64,000 nt of DNA from AP-15 sp963700185. GTDB lineage: Bacteria > Pseudomonadota > Alphaproteobacteria > ATCC43930 > CGMCC-115725. This document shows positions 1-8,689 of the stretch, one piece after another; position 1 is the first letter of the stretch, and the number at the start of each line of letters is the position of its first letter. The stretch spans positions 186,001-250,000 of the forward strand of contig CAVOWP010000014.1 in NCBI GenBank assembly GCA_963700185.1, given 5' to 3'. Both the position numbers and the translations under genes were made by a program. The notes beneath the pieces are model-generated. The model was not told the DNA's origin. It searched no databases and worked only from the letters and a program-made list of their open reading frames with translations.

Positions 1-170
1 GGCGATCTATCCTCGAACGCTATCCGAATTCCAAAGCCTACGTCGCGGCCATCACGGCGGCGGCGCGGCAGCTGGTCGAGCAAGGACTGTTGTTGGAGGA
101 AGATGTCGAACGCAGCGTAGCAGCGGCCGCGGATTGGTGCCGGCCACGCCATGACATCAAGCTGAAGTAA
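1..170 (+). CDS. C-terminal fragment of an unrecognised protein
   Basis: The open frame runs from the window edge (first full codon at base 3) to a TAA at 168-170, giving about 55 residues. The piece is helical and Ala-rich with acidic and basic residues mixed, ending Lys-Leu-Lys. It resembles the tail of a soluble enzyme, possibly an alpha/beta-hydrolase-domain protein, but there is too little to name it. The next gene starts 10 bases downstream on the same strand, so the two are probably co-transcribed. Confidence 0.5.
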   Translation, partial: RSILERYPNSKAYVAAITAAARQLVEQGLLLEEDVERSVAAAADWCRPRHDIKLK

Positions 171-179
171 GGGACTTCG

Positions 180-668
180 ATGCCGGACGGACCACGCTAC
201 GAGGATGATTTCTACGCTTGGACACAGCACCAGGCGGCGGTGCTGCGCTCGATGCCGGTCTCCGACAATCGGTTCGATCGCGGGCATGTGGCCGAGGAGA
301 TCGAAGATTTGGGCAAGAGCGAGCGCGACGCGGTCCGCAGCCAGATCCGGCGGATAATCGAATATCTTCTCAAGCTTGCTTATTCGCCCGCGGAGCAGCC
401 GCGTTTCGATTGGATGGGGACGATCGTCGATGCGCGACAGGAGTTGTCCGACAAGCTCACACCTACCCTGCGGCGAGAGGTCGAGGGCGTGCTCCAGAAA
501 CTTTACGATGACGGACGCCGACGCGCGACGCTCGGGCTGCGGCGATACGGCGAGGCTGACGCGGCCGAGCGATTGCCCACCGCGTGCCCATACTCCTGGG
601 ACGAGATCTGCGAGCAGGACTGGTATCCGGGTTCTACCACGGATGATCCGCAAACGGAGGCAAGATGA
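180..668 (+). CDS. DUF29 family protein
   Basis: A 162-residue protein with the family pattern: an N-terminal YEDDFYAWTQ segment, then the HVAEEIEDLGKSERDAV core helix, a basic helical middle, and a C-terminal CPYSWDEICEQDWYP segment. DUF29 proteins are common in cyanobacteria and alphaproteobacteria and have no established function; fold and length fit a small helical cytoplasmic protein. The stop overlaps the start of the next gene (ATGA at 665-668), which suggests translational coupling with the deacetylase. The start is supported by a purine-rich AAGGGA upstream. Confidence 0.85.
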   Translation: MPDGPRYEDDFYAWTQHQAAVLRSMPVSDNRFDRGHVAEEIEDLGKSERDAVRSQIRRIIEYLLKLAYSPAEQPRFDWMGTIVDARQELSDKLTPTLRREVEGVLQKLYDDGRRRATLGLRRYGEADAAERLPTACPYSWDEICEQDWYPGSTTDDPQTEAR

Positions 669-1564
669 CCCGCGATTTCGTCGGCTACGGCGCCGACCCG
701 CCGCATGCCCAATGGCCCGGGAATGCCCGCATCGCCGTCAATTTCGTGATCAATTTCGAGGAAGGCTCGGAGCTCTCCTATCCCGCCGGGGATGGGGTTT
801 CGGAAGGCGGATTGACCGAGATGCTGGGCGCGGATCTGGGCGTGACCGGCCGCGATCTCGCCGCGGAAAGCATGTTCGAGTACGGCGCCCGGGTCGGTTT
901 CTGGCGATTGCACCGGATCTTCACCCGTTTTGCGGTGCCGGTGACGATTTTCGGCTGCGCCCGAGCCTTCGAGGCCAACCCGCCCGCCGCCGCGGCAATC
1001 GCCGCGAGCGACTGGGACATCTGCAGCCACGGATATCGCTGGATCAATCACCCTGGGCTCTCGGAGGCCGAAGAACGGAGGCAGATCGCCGAGGCCGTCG
1101 AGTTGATCCGGCGGACGACCGGCAAGACCCCGGCCGGCTGGTACTGCCGCTACGCACCCTCCGAAAACACCCGCCGGCTGTTGGTCGAGCATGGCGGGTT
1201 CCTTTACGACAGCGACACCTACAATGACGAGCTACCTTATTGGCTGCGGGTGAACGACCACCCGCACCTCGTGGTGCCCTATTCGCTGACCACCAACGAT
1301 TCAAAATTCGGCCGCGGCGTCTTCGGGTCCGGGGAGGATTTCTTCGCCTTTCTGCGCGACAGCTTCGATGTCCTCTACGAAGAGGGCGCGGAGCGCCCGC
1401 GCATGATGTCGGTGGGGCTGCATATGCGGCTGACGGGCCATCCCGGCAGGGCGAAGGCGCTGATCCGCTTCATCCAGTACATCCGCGGGCACCCCCAGGT
1501 GTGGATATGCCGCCGCGAGGACATCGCCCGACATTGGATCGATCGCTTTCCGCCGCCGGACTAA
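665..1564 (+). CDS. puuE: PuuE-like allantoinase / polysaccharide deacetylase family protein
   Basis: A 299-residue cytoplasmic protein of the NodB-homology deacetylase superfamily, closest in pattern to PuuE (cofactor-independent allantoinase; allantoin to allantoate in purine breakdown). Visible landmarks are RDFVGYGADPP at the N-terminus, VNFVINFEEGSE, ICSHGYRWI near residue 120, FLYDSDTYNDELPYW and a C-terminal VWICRREDIARHW. No signal peptide is visible, which fits PuuE better than an exported chitin deacetylase. No other ureide genes are nearby, so the substrate is inferred from family similarity only. It is coupled to the DUF29 gene by a 4-base overlap. Confidence 0.75.
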   Translation: MTRDFVGYGADPPHAQWPGNARIAVNFVINFEEGSELSYPAGDGVSEGGLTEMLGADLGVTGRDLAAESMFEYGARVGFWRLHRIFTRFAVPVTIFGCARAFEANPPAAAAIAASDWDICSHGYRWINHPGLSEAEERRQIAEAVELIRRTTGKTPAGWYCRYAPSENTRRLLVEHGGFLYDSDTYNDELPYWLRVNDHPHLVVPYSLTTNDSKFGRGVFGSGEDFFAFLRDSFDVLYEEGAERPRMMSVGLHMRLTGHPGRAKALIRFIQYIRGHPQVWICRREDIARHWIDRFPPPD

Positions 1565-1582
1565 GGGGTCCTTACTGAGCGT

Positions 1583-2830
1583 TCACTGCTCCGGCAAAAA
1601 ACCGTCGGTCAGGGTCCGCATGAAAGCGATGACATCGCCAATCTCGTCATCGGACAATGCCGGCCGGTCGCCGGGGTGCCCGCCGAAGGGCGGGTCAACA
1701 TCGACATTGGCATGGTAGGCTGCGGGCAGGTCGTCAAATTTGCGCACGCTCCCACTCGCATCGCGCGGATACCATTTCCCGGGGTTGGTGTCGCGCTGCA
1801 CATAGAACTCCATTACCTGCCGGAGCGTGTGAAAGATCCCGTTGTGAAAAAATACGCGCCGCGCGGCGACATTGCGCAGCGAGGGAGTCTTGAATCGGCC
1901 GCAATATTCGGCTCTATCGCGCAAGTCGCTGCGCAACGGTCCGCACAGGCCAAGGTCGAAAAAACTCGGATCCTTATTGGCCGGAATCGCGGTGTTGCGC
2001 GGCGCGCCGATCGCGACGAGCCCGTAATCGGTGAATTGCGGCGGCGTTCCGTCTTTCCCCGGCGCGCTCAAATGACATCTGGCGCAATTGCCTTTGGCGG
2101 GATCCTCGAACAACGACAACCCGCGCCGTTCCTGGTCCGTAAGCTGGGCTTTGCCGGCAAGATAGGCATCGTATTTGCTGCTGTAGGGATAGAATTCGGC
2201 ATGGCTTTGCTGGTACACCTCGAGTGCTTCGAGGGCTGCCTCAAACGCCTTGTCCGGCTCGGCGAGCGCTGTGTCGCCGAAAATCTGGCGGAACTCGCCG
2301 GCGTAGGCGGTACAGCGCAGGCGGGCGAGGAATTCCGCCGGATCTCGATTGGCCATTTCAAAAGGCGACAGCAGCGGGATGCGCGCCTGGTCGCGACCCC
2401 GGTCGACCCTGCCGTCCCAGGTGAGCCCGCCCGTCGGACCGTTGTCGACGCTGTCGTCGGCCGCGTCGTCGGAATCGAAAAAATGCTCGGTGAATTGCGG
2501 CGTCACCTGCAGGTATTTGAGCGACGGTACGGCTCGTATTCCGGACTGCTGGAGGTCCTTCCCGCCCAGTTGCACCGACAGCGAATTTGGCGGGCCGAAC
2601 GCGTCGAGCGGGCGGTGGCAAGACGCGCAGGACATCTTGCCCGAGGCCGAGAGCGAAGGATCGGCGAACATCCTGCGGCCGAGTGCGGCCAGCGCCTCGA
2701 CCCGGCCATACACCTGAGCGCGGGACAGGGCTGCGGGCTTTTGTGCACCAGCGGTCCCGGCCGCCAGGACGGAGCAGACAACGAGAATGGTACTCCATAA
2801 AAGACGCGCGGGTTCACAAAACGGCAACAT
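1583..2830 (-). CDS. Di-haem cytochrome c peroxidase / MauG family protein
   Basis: A periplasmic di-haem protein of about 415 residues. The first haem motif is CASCH (residues 68-72) and the second CARCH (about 249-253); the bacterial CcpA/MauG family uses two such haems to reduce peroxide or to oxidise protein substrates. I chose the ATG at 2830 because it gives a clean signal peptide (hydrophobic stretch, then AGTAGAQ); the open frame continues upstream to 2944 but that part looks non-coding. The C-terminal RNVAARRVFFHNG segment and the LPAAYHANVD region are typical of the group often annotated as cytochrome-c peroxidase. It converges with puuE. Whether it is a true peroxidase or a MauG-like oxidase cannot be told. 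Confidence 0.85.
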   Translation of the reverse strand: MLPFCEPARLLWSTILVVCSVLAAGTAGAQKPAALSRAQVYGRVEALAALGRRMFADPSLSASGKMSCASCHRPLDAFGPPNSLSVQLGGKDLQQSGIRAVPSLKYLQVTPQFTEHFFDSDDAADDSVDNGPTGGLTWDGRVDRGRDQARIPLLSPFEMANRDPAEFLARLRCTAYAGEFRQIFGDTALAEPDKAFEAALEALEVYQQSHAEFYPYSSKYDAYLAGKAQLTDQERRGLSLFEDPAKGNCARCHLSAPGKDGTPPQFTDYGLVAIGAPRNTAIPANKDPSFFDLGLCGPLRSDLRDRAEYCGRFKTPSLRNVAARRVFFHNGIFHTLRQVMEFYVQRDTNPGKWYPRDASGSVRKFDDLPAAYHANVDVDPPFGGHPGDRPALSDDEIGDVIAFMRTLTDGFLPEQ

Positions 2831-3113
2831 CGAACGATTCGAATTCGGGCCGAGCACCCTTCGCCCCGGCGCGCAGCCCGACCCTGAGCAGAGCCTCTGA
2901 CGCCAGCAACGCGACAGGATTACCGCCGCGCCATCCACCTTCACGAAGTCGCCCCGCCCAGGGTTCGAAATGTGTTGTGACCGCGGCCAAAATTGCGGAC
3001 TATCGCGCTTACAATTCGGGAATGCGGGGGATGTCGGCTAATATCAAAAACCGCGCCTCGGTACCGTATCTACAGGAATAGCTTCGGGTTTCATCGAAAA
3101 TCGAGGCCATGCC

Positions 3114-3821
3114 ATGTTTTCATTTTGCCCTGGTCGAGAGCGGACGTCTATTCCGCGACGCGCGCTCCTGATGGGCGGATTTGCCGGGGCCGTCAGGTGC
3201 GTTTTTCCTCCGGTCGCTCGTGCCGCAACAGCAATCGTCTTGCCGACCCCAGCCGGCGATCGACGATTCTCGGTCCGGTACAAGGGTATCAAGATCGGCG
3301 CCCACACGGTCTCATATTCGTCGGCAACGGGCGAGACGCGGGTCGCCACCGACATCGATCTCTCGGTCAAGGTAGCCTTCCTTTCCGTCTTTGCGTTCAG
3401 TCACCGCTCCCAAGAGACCTGGCGTGCCGGCCGGCTGATGTCACTGAACAGCGAAACGGTGGAGCATGGCGATACACTACACGTCGAGGGCGCGGCTACG
3501 CCTCAGGGATTTCGCGTGGTGAGCAAGGCCGGTCCCGTCCTCGCGTCCGCCGCTACCTTGACATCAAACAGCCTGTGGACCCCAGCGATGCTGGAGCAGG
3601 CGACGGTGGTCGACGCGCAGCGTGGCGGCATCATCGGTGTCAGCGCGCGCAAGGTCGGGGACGAGCAAATCGCGACCGCCGGAGGCCAGGTTCGCGCGAC
3701 GCGCTATACGCTCATCACGCCCTACTTCGCCGGCAGCACCTGGTACGACAAGTCAAACCTTTGGGTGCGCGGCGAGTTCGAGCGTGACGGCTCCACGGTC
3801 CAGTATGAGCTCGAGGCGTGA
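3114..3821 (+). CDS. DUF6134 family exported protein
   Basis: A 235-residue protein with an N-terminal Arg-Arg followed by a hydrophobic stretch ending ARA (about residues 15-37), suggesting Tat- or Sec-dependent export. The mature part is beta-rich with RFSVRYKGIKIGAHTVSY, FAFSHRSQETWRAGRL and a C-terminal TPYFAGSTWYDKSNLWVR segment, the pattern I associate with DUF6134. The function is unknown; a lipocalin-like beta fold is plausible. It lies 36 bases upstream of the TAXI binding protein on the same strand and may form a two-gene unit with it. Confidence 0.7.
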   Translation: MFSFCPGRERTSIPRRALLMGGFAGAVRCVFPPVARAATAIVLPTPAGDRRFSVRYKGIKIGAHTVSYSSATGETRVATDIDLSVKVAFLSVFAFSHRSQETWRAGRLMSLNSETVEHGDTLHVEGAATPQGFRVVSKAGPVLASAATLTSNSLWTPAMLEQATVVDAQRGGIIGVSARKVGDEQIATAGGQVRATRYTLITPYFAGSTWYDKSNLWVRGEFERDGSTVQYELEA

Positions 3822-3857
3822 GGTCCGCTCACCCGGCGACAAAGAGGATATTCGGCC

Positions 3858-4841
3858 ATGCCGTTTAGACGACCGCTATGCGTTGCTGCGGCGCTCATGG
3901 CGAGCGTCGTTGCAGGCTGCGTGGCGGTCTCCGATGCCCTCGCTCCGACCTCGGTTACCCTCGCCACCGGGACCCCCGGCGGCGTTTATCATCCCGTCGG
4001 AAACGCAATCTGCCGCATGTTTAATCTGGGGGGCGAGCATCAGGCGATGCCATGCGTCGCGGTGAGTTCTGACGGCTCGGTGGCGAACATCCGGCGCATC
4101 GAGAGCGGCGACTCAAATTTTGGCCTCTCGCAGACCGACGTCGCCTATGCCGCTTTCCATGGTGAGGGCCCCTTTGCTGCCGCCGGCCCCGATCCGAAGC
4201 TGCGCATCCTGATCGCATTCTATCCGGAAGCATTTACCGTTGTCGCTCGGGCCGATACCGGCATACGCGACTTCCAGGATTTGCGTGGCAAGCGCGTCGG
4301 CATCGGCACGAGCGGTGTCGGATATAACTTCACCCGCGATGTCGTCCTCGGATTTTATGGCTCGACGACATCCGATCCGGAGCATGAGCTGGAACTCGCG
4401 CCCGCCGAACAGAACCAGGCGCTTTGCAGCAACAAAGTCGACGCGATTATCTTTGAAGCGGGACATCCCAATGGGCTGACCCAGGACGCTACGACGGACT
4501 GCCCTGCGCGGCTGGTGCGCGTCGCTGGCCCGCCGATCGATCGCCTACTGGCAACGCATTCCTATTACATCGTCTCCGTCATCCCAGGCGGCATGTACGC
4601 CGGCAACCCCAGCGATGTCCCGACAATCGGCACGCGGGCCGTGCTCGTCTCATCGAGTAATCAGCCGGATGAGCTGATCTATGCCGTGGTCAAAGCGGTG
4701 TTTGAGAACTTCGCCGTTTTCCGGCTGTTGCACCCCGCGCTGTCGACCTTGGAGATCAAGGACATGGTGCCCAGCGGGGCAGTCATGCCAATCCATCCAG
4801 GAGCACTGAAATATTATCGTGAGGCCGGCCTTCTCGAGTAG
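3858..4841 (+). CDS. TAXI family TRAP transporter solute-binding protein
   Basis: A 327-residue periplasmic binding protein. The N-terminus has a hydrophobic segment and VAGC, a lipobox-like Cys near residue 21, so it may be lipid-anchored. The TAXI pattern is clear: SVTLATGTPGGVYHPVGNAI, then SVANIRRIESGDSNFGLSQTD, LRILIAFYPEAFTVVAR, and FQDLRGKRVGIGTSGVG. TAXI proteins feed organic acids such as dicarboxylates or glutamate to TRAP permeases. No TRAP membrane subunit lies nearby, so its permease is elsewhere or it serves as a stand-alone sensor or chaperone. The ligand is not predictable from this sequence. Confidence 0.88.
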   Translation: MPFRRPLCVAAALMASVVAGCVAVSDALAPTSVTLATGTPGGVYHPVGNAICRMFNLGGEHQAMPCVAVSSDGSVANIRRIESGDSNFGLSQTDVAYAAFHGEGPFAAAGPDPKLRILIAFYPEAFTVVARADTGIRDFQDLRGKRVGIGTSGVGYNFTRDVVLGFYGSTTSDPEHELELAPAEQNQALCSNKVDAIIFEAGHPNGLTQDATTDCPARLVRVAGPPIDRLLATHSYYIVSVIPGGMYAGNPSDVPTIGTRAVLVSSSNQPDELIYAVVKAVFENFAVFRLLHPALSTLEIKDMVPSGAVMPIHPGALKYYREAGLLE

Positions 4842-4959
4842 TAACCGCTAAAATTGCGCTCCTCTGACCAAATCTTGGTTGAGGGGCGTATGGGTCTCTT
4901 CATCGTCAAGGCCAAGTTGTATGCCCCGAGGTTGCGCTCGGAGAGAGGGAATTTTTGAT

Positions 4960-6492
4960 ATGATAGAACGTGCCCTGCTGCTGGCCACGCTGGCTGCGAC
5001 GGCGATTGTCGGCCCGGCCAGCGAGGCCAACGGCGCGGGCATCGAGGATATCGCTACAATCGTAGTGATCTACGCCGAGAACCGGTCCTTCGACAACCTC
5101 TATGGCTCATTCCCTGGCGCCAACGGCCTGTCCCAAGCAGCGCCGGCGGGCTACACGCAGATCGACCGCGACGGCTCGGTTCTCAAGGAACTGCCGCCGG
5201 TGTGGGATGGGTTGACGGCAAAAGGCGTCGTTCCGCCGGTGACGCAGGCGCAGACCGAGCACCTGCCGAACGCGCCTTTCGCAATCGACGACCCGAAGGG
5301 TTTCAATACCCCGCTCAGCGTCACGACCCATGACCTGTGGCACCGCTTCTATCAGAGTCAGATGCAGATCGATGGGGGAAAGAACGACCGTTTCGTTGCC
5401 TACGCCGATTCGGGCGCGCTCGTAATGGGCCACTACGATGGCAGCAAATTGCCGCTATGGCCTGTCGCGAAACAATACGCGCTGGCAGACAATTTCTTTA
5501 TGGGGGCGTTTGGCGGTTCCTTCTTGAACCACTTTTGGCTGATTTGCGCCTGCACGCCCAGCTACCCGAATGCCGACCGCAGCCCAGCCAAGGACTCGGT
5601 CTCGGCCGTTGATGCCGACGGCAGGGCGCTGACTATCGCGGCCAACTCGCCCAAATCGGCGATCGACGGAATCCCGAAGTTTGTCAAAGACGGCAACCTG
5701 ACCCCGGATTTCTCCGCGGTCAACACGATGCAGCCGCCCTACCAACCGAGCGCCAACAAACCCGCGCCGGAAGGCAACCCTGCCCTCGCGGACCCGACGA
5801 AGCCGACTACATTGCCGCCGCAGACGGAACAGACGATCGGCGATCTGCTGAGCGCCAAGGGCGTCGACTGGGCCTGGTATGCCGGCGCCTGGCAGGCGAC
5901 CCTCGACGGCAATAACGCTGTCCCGGTACCCAATTTTCAGTACCACCATCACCCGTTCAACTATTTCCTCGACATGGCCCCCGGCACCGCGGCGCGCGCC
6001 GAGCACCTGAAGGACGGCGGGCTCGGAGGTAGCGAATTCATCAAGGCAATCGACGGCGGAGTACTGCCGCCGGTTACGTTCTACAAGCCGCAGGGCAATC
6101 TGAACGAGCATGCCGGCTACACGGACGTGCTCGATGGCGACCGGCATATCGCCGATGTTATCGAGCATCTCCAGAAGAGCCCGCAATGGGCGCATATGGT
6201 CGTCATCGTCACCTACGACGAAAATGGCGGGTTCTGGGATCATGTCGCGCCGCCCAAGGGCGATCGCTGGGGCCCGGGGTCGCGCATCCCGGCGCTGATC
6301 GTGTCGCCATTTGCAAAACAGGGGCTCGTCGATCACACTCTCTACGACACGACCTCGATCCTCTCGCTGATCACCAAGCGCTTTGCCTTGCCGACGTTGC
6401 CGGGCTTGCAACGCCGCAATACAGCGGTCGCCGCCAATGGCAATCCGCCACTCGGCGATCTAACCAACGCTCTCGACCTGACACGGCCTTGA
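4960..6492 (+). CDS. Phospholipase C / acid phosphatase family phosphoesterase
   Basis: A 510-residue exported phosphoesterase. The ATG at 4960 is preceded by GAGAGAGGGA and gives a signal peptide; the open frame extends to a TTG at 4879 but that part lacks coding character. Family landmarks are IYAENRSFDNLYG near the mature N-terminus, FGGSFLNHFWLIC, and YDENGGFWDHVAPP near the C-terminus, which carry metal and active-site residues of the bacterial phospholipase C / AcpA group. It probably hydrolyses phosphoesters in the periplasm or outside the cell. The last 33 bases overlap the 3' end of the convergent DUF2937 gene. Confidence 0.9.
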   Translation: MIERALLLATLAATAIVGPASEANGAGIEDIATIVVIYAENRSFDNLYGSFPGANGLSQAAPAGYTQIDRDGSVLKELPPVWDGLTAKGVVPPVTQAQTEHLPNAPFAIDDPKGFNTPLSVTTHDLWHRFYQSQMQIDGGKNDRFVAYADSGALVMGHYDGSKLPLWPVAKQYALADNFFMGAFGGSFLNHFWLICACTPSYPNADRSPAKDSVSAVDADGRALTIAANSPKSAIDGIPKFVKDGNLTPDFSAVNTMQPPYQPSANKPAPEGNPALADPTKPTTLPPQTEQTIGDLLSAKGVDWAWYAGAWQATLDGNNAVPVPNFQYHHHPFNYFLDMAPGTAARAEHLKDGGLGGSEFIKAIDGGVLPPVTFYKPQGNLNEHAGYTDVLDGDRHIADVIEHLQKSPQWAHMVVIVTYDENGGFWDHVAPPKGDRWGPGSRIPALIVSPFAKQGLVDHTLYDTTSILSLITKRFALPTLPGLQRRNTAVAANGNPPLGDLTNALDLTRP

Positions 6493-7044
6493 GTTGGCGT
6501 CAGCCGGCCAGGCGATGGCGGGCAGCAGCGCCGCTGCGAGCAGCTCACCGATCAGCGAGCCCAGGAACAAGCCGACCAGGCCGTACACTGCGGCGGCGAA
6601 GGACAGATCGAGCTGCGGCGCAAAGCTGTGGAAGACCGTCTCGGCAATCTGACGGCGAGGACCTGCTCCATCGTCGGCGACATCCTTGGCGGCCACGATC
6701 GGACGCAACAGATCCGGACTGCCTTCGATCCGGTCATACGACGCGCGCAGGCTGCGCCGGCGATCGAGCGCGGCCGCGAGGGTTTCCGCATTCGACGGCT
6801 CGACCGCGCGCAGCTGGGCGAGAAAGCGGCCCTCATCCTCGGCCGGCGCAATGCCGTAGAACCGCTCGGCGGAAGCCTCGCGCTGCGCGATCTCCTGGTC
6901 GGAGCTGCGCACCAGCTGCAGCAGCGCTGCCTGGTACTCGCGGGTAACCGCCGGCGCCTGCATCGCCAGCAGACCCAATCCCAGCGCCGCCGCGAGCCGG
7001 ATCGAGTGGAGAAGCCAGCCGGCGAGCAGCATCATGGCCACCAC
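6460..7044 (-). CDS. DUF2937 family membrane protein
   Basis: A 194-residue protein with a hydrophobic N-terminal helix (residues 4-32, Leu/Ala-rich), a charged helical middle containing REYQAALLQLVRSSDQEIAQRE and a C-terminal hydrophobic hairpin (AAVYGLVGLFLGSLIGELLAAALLP). This two-ended membrane topology with a coiled periplasmic or cytoplasmic middle is the DUF2937 arrangement; the function is unknown. The 3' end overlaps the convergent phospholipase C gene by 33 bases, so the last few residues may be non-essential. Confidence 0.7.
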   Translation of the reverse strand: MVAMMLLAGWLLHSIRLAAALGLGLLAMQAPAVTREYQAALLQLVRSSDQEIAQREASAERFYGIAPAEDEGRFLAQLRAVEPSNAETLAAALDRRRSLRASYDRIEGSPDLLRPIVAAKDVADDGAGPRRQIAETVFHSFAPQLDLSFAAAVYGLVGLFLGSLIGELLAAALLPAIAWPADANSRPCQVESVG

Positions 7045-7207
7045 GCCGCGATGCGGTTCGAGCTTTCAGCGGAGCCCTTATTGGCAGTCACAATCGACTG
7101 TTCCCCACGGCTGTCCCTCTTCGGCCCAAGGGTAGAAAATCAGCCACAAGATCAAATCAATTGGCGCGGCGCGGGCCTGCTGCGACGGCATTCCCCGATG
7201 ACGCGGG

Positions 7208-8053
7208 TCAGAAACGGAAGGTGCCGGCGAATATCGGCCCCCTCATATGGACGTTGAAGCCCAAATTGCTGTCGCTTGCCGAGTAGTTAAAGTTGAGGCT
7301 GCGATAGCCCACGTGAAGGTTGATCCATGAGTTGAGGGCGTAGTCGGCCGCGCCGATCACCTGCCAATCGGTATGCGCGCCGAGGTCGAAACCGCCGATA
7401 TCGCCATAGGCGCTCAGGCCGAACCCGTTGCCGAAATCGAAGTGATATCGTCCGCCGATCAGCGGGTCGCCCCAGCCTGCTCTTCGGTTGACGCTCTGAC
7501 CGGCAAGCAGGCCCGGGTTCAGCTCCAAATTCGCTCCAAATCCCCAAGCACGGAGGCCGGCACCCAAATCCGCGAACTGGTTTGACGATTCGAGGAGGCG
7601 GTACAACACTAATGCGGTCCCCGAATTGGCCTGCAGCTCCGCCTTGCCGCCCTGGAAGAACACATTGCGGGTGGTGATGTTGGTGCTGACCGGGATATGA
7701 AACACGTCGCCCAGCAGGCTGATGGGCCCGTCGTGGATCTCGGCCGACCCCATGAACGGCGCCCCGTCGAGGTGCCCCAACAGCTCAAAGGGGCCGACGC
7801 TCGAATTGACCTCGGGTATTCGCGCCAGCGGCGTCGCGGTGGTAGCATAGACGCCGCCGAGCCAGAGGTAGGGCGTGATAAAGATCTGGGGGTGCCCAAG
7901 GCCGCCCGAATCTTGCGCTCCGGCCGGCGGCGTTGTCGCGCCGGTCACGGCCAAGCCGAGGGCAAGGGACGCCAGTGCTGCTCGGGCCAGCTTACAGAGC
8001 CGCCACGTTATTTCGCGACGTGCCCCCGCCGGCAGCGGAGTATCCACTGACAT
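7208..8053 (-). CDS. Putative outer-membrane beta-barrel protein of the sulfatase operon
   Basis: A 281-residue exported protein. The ATG at 8053 follows GGGAGAAATCT, and the leader has basic residues, a hydrophobic segment ASLALGLAVTG and a PAGAQD cleavage region. The mature part alternates hydrophobic and polar residues with many Gly and aromatic residues (ITPYLWLGG, GGRYHFDFGNGFGLSAYGD) and ends with FAGTFRF, a C-terminal Phe typical of barrel proteins. It is the last gene of a six-gene run that starts with the formylglycine-generating enzyme, so a porin-like role for sulfated substrates is possible. It is not assignable to a named porin family by eye. Confidence 0.65.
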   Translation of the reverse strand: MSVDTPLPAGARREITWRLCKLARAALASLALGLAVTGATTPPAGAQDSGGLGHPQIFITPYLWLGGVYATTATPLARIPEVNSSVGPFELLGHLDGAPFMGSAEIHDGPISLLGDVFHIPVSTNITTRNVFFQGGKAELQANSGTALVLYRLLESSNQFADLGAGLRAWGFGANLELNPGLLAGQSVNRRAGWGDPLIGGRYHFDFGNGFGLSAYGDIGGFDLGAHTDWQVIGAADYALNSWINLHVGYRSLNFNYSASDSNLGFNVHMRGPIFAGTFRF

Positions 8054-8075
8054 AGATTTCTCCCTCTTTGTTGGT

Positions 8076-8639
8076 TCAAGAAGCGCTGCGTCGGGCCGTA
8101 GCGGCGCCGGATGACAAAGCAGTCCGCCCCCGATCGACGAAAAACATCCGCGCCAGCCTCCCTTCGCCAAGCGCCTCGTCGAGGACGCCCCAAGCGATAT
8201 ACGGAATGAGCACCAGCAGCATTATGATGTAGCCGGCGAGGGTCTCGTAGAGCTTGGCGCCGGTGAGTTCGCCAAGCGAGGCGGCGACCGACTGAAGGTG
8301 GAACAGGCCGACGACGACTTCCTCGATGACGGTCAGGACGACCAGCAACACGAGGAAAGCGAACGATTTGTGCAGCGTCGGCCAGATCAGCGGGCGGTCG
8401 TTGAAGCGCTCGCCGATCATGGCACGGCCGATCAGCACGAATTTCGCCAGCACAAGGGCTTTGACGATAGCAATGCCCCACGGGACGAAGCTGATCCCCG
8501 CGCCGTGCAGCACCGCGGCCTTCATCAGGATCACTGCCCCGAGGGTGACATAGAGGTAGGCGGTGAGGATCGCGATTTCCTTGAATTCGTGCACGGCCCG
8601 TTGGCCCAGCGTCGCTTTCGCAGTTGCTTCAGTTGCCAT
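8076..8639 (-). CDS. Integral membrane protein of the sulfatase operon
   Basis: A 187-residue protein with about four membrane helices: IAILTAYLYVTLGAVILMKA, GIAIVKALVLAKFVLIG, FAFLVLLVVLTVIEEVVVGL and YIIMLLVLIPYIAWGVL. The start at 8639 is supported by GGAGAG six bases upstream; the upstream open frame to 8843 overlaps the sulfatase end and is unlikely to be used. I do not recognise the family. It lies between a sulfatase and an outer-membrane protein with gaps of 22 and 50 bases, so it is almost certainly in the same transcript. Confidence 0.65.
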   Translation of the reverse strand: MATEATAKATLGQRAVHEFKEIAILTAYLYVTLGAVILMKAAVLHGAGISFVPWGIAIVKALVLAKFVLIGRAMIGERFNDRPLIWPTLHKSFAFLVLLVVLTVIEEVVVGLFHLQSVAASLGELTGAKLYETLAGYIIMLLVLIPYIAWGVLDEALGEGRLARMFFVDRGRTALSSGAATARRSAS

Positions 8640-8689
8640 TGCGCTCTCCTTCCGTGTCGTGCGCGCGCAGTTGGGTGAGCCCGGCGGGG

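Noticed and set aside
1676..2800. A 374-residue plus-strand open frame
   Set aside because: Antisense to the di-haem peroxidase, whose haem motifs are clear.
4879..4959. An upstream TTG start for the phospholipase C gene
   Set aside because: It would place 27 poorly coding residues before a complete signal peptide that has its own ribosome site.
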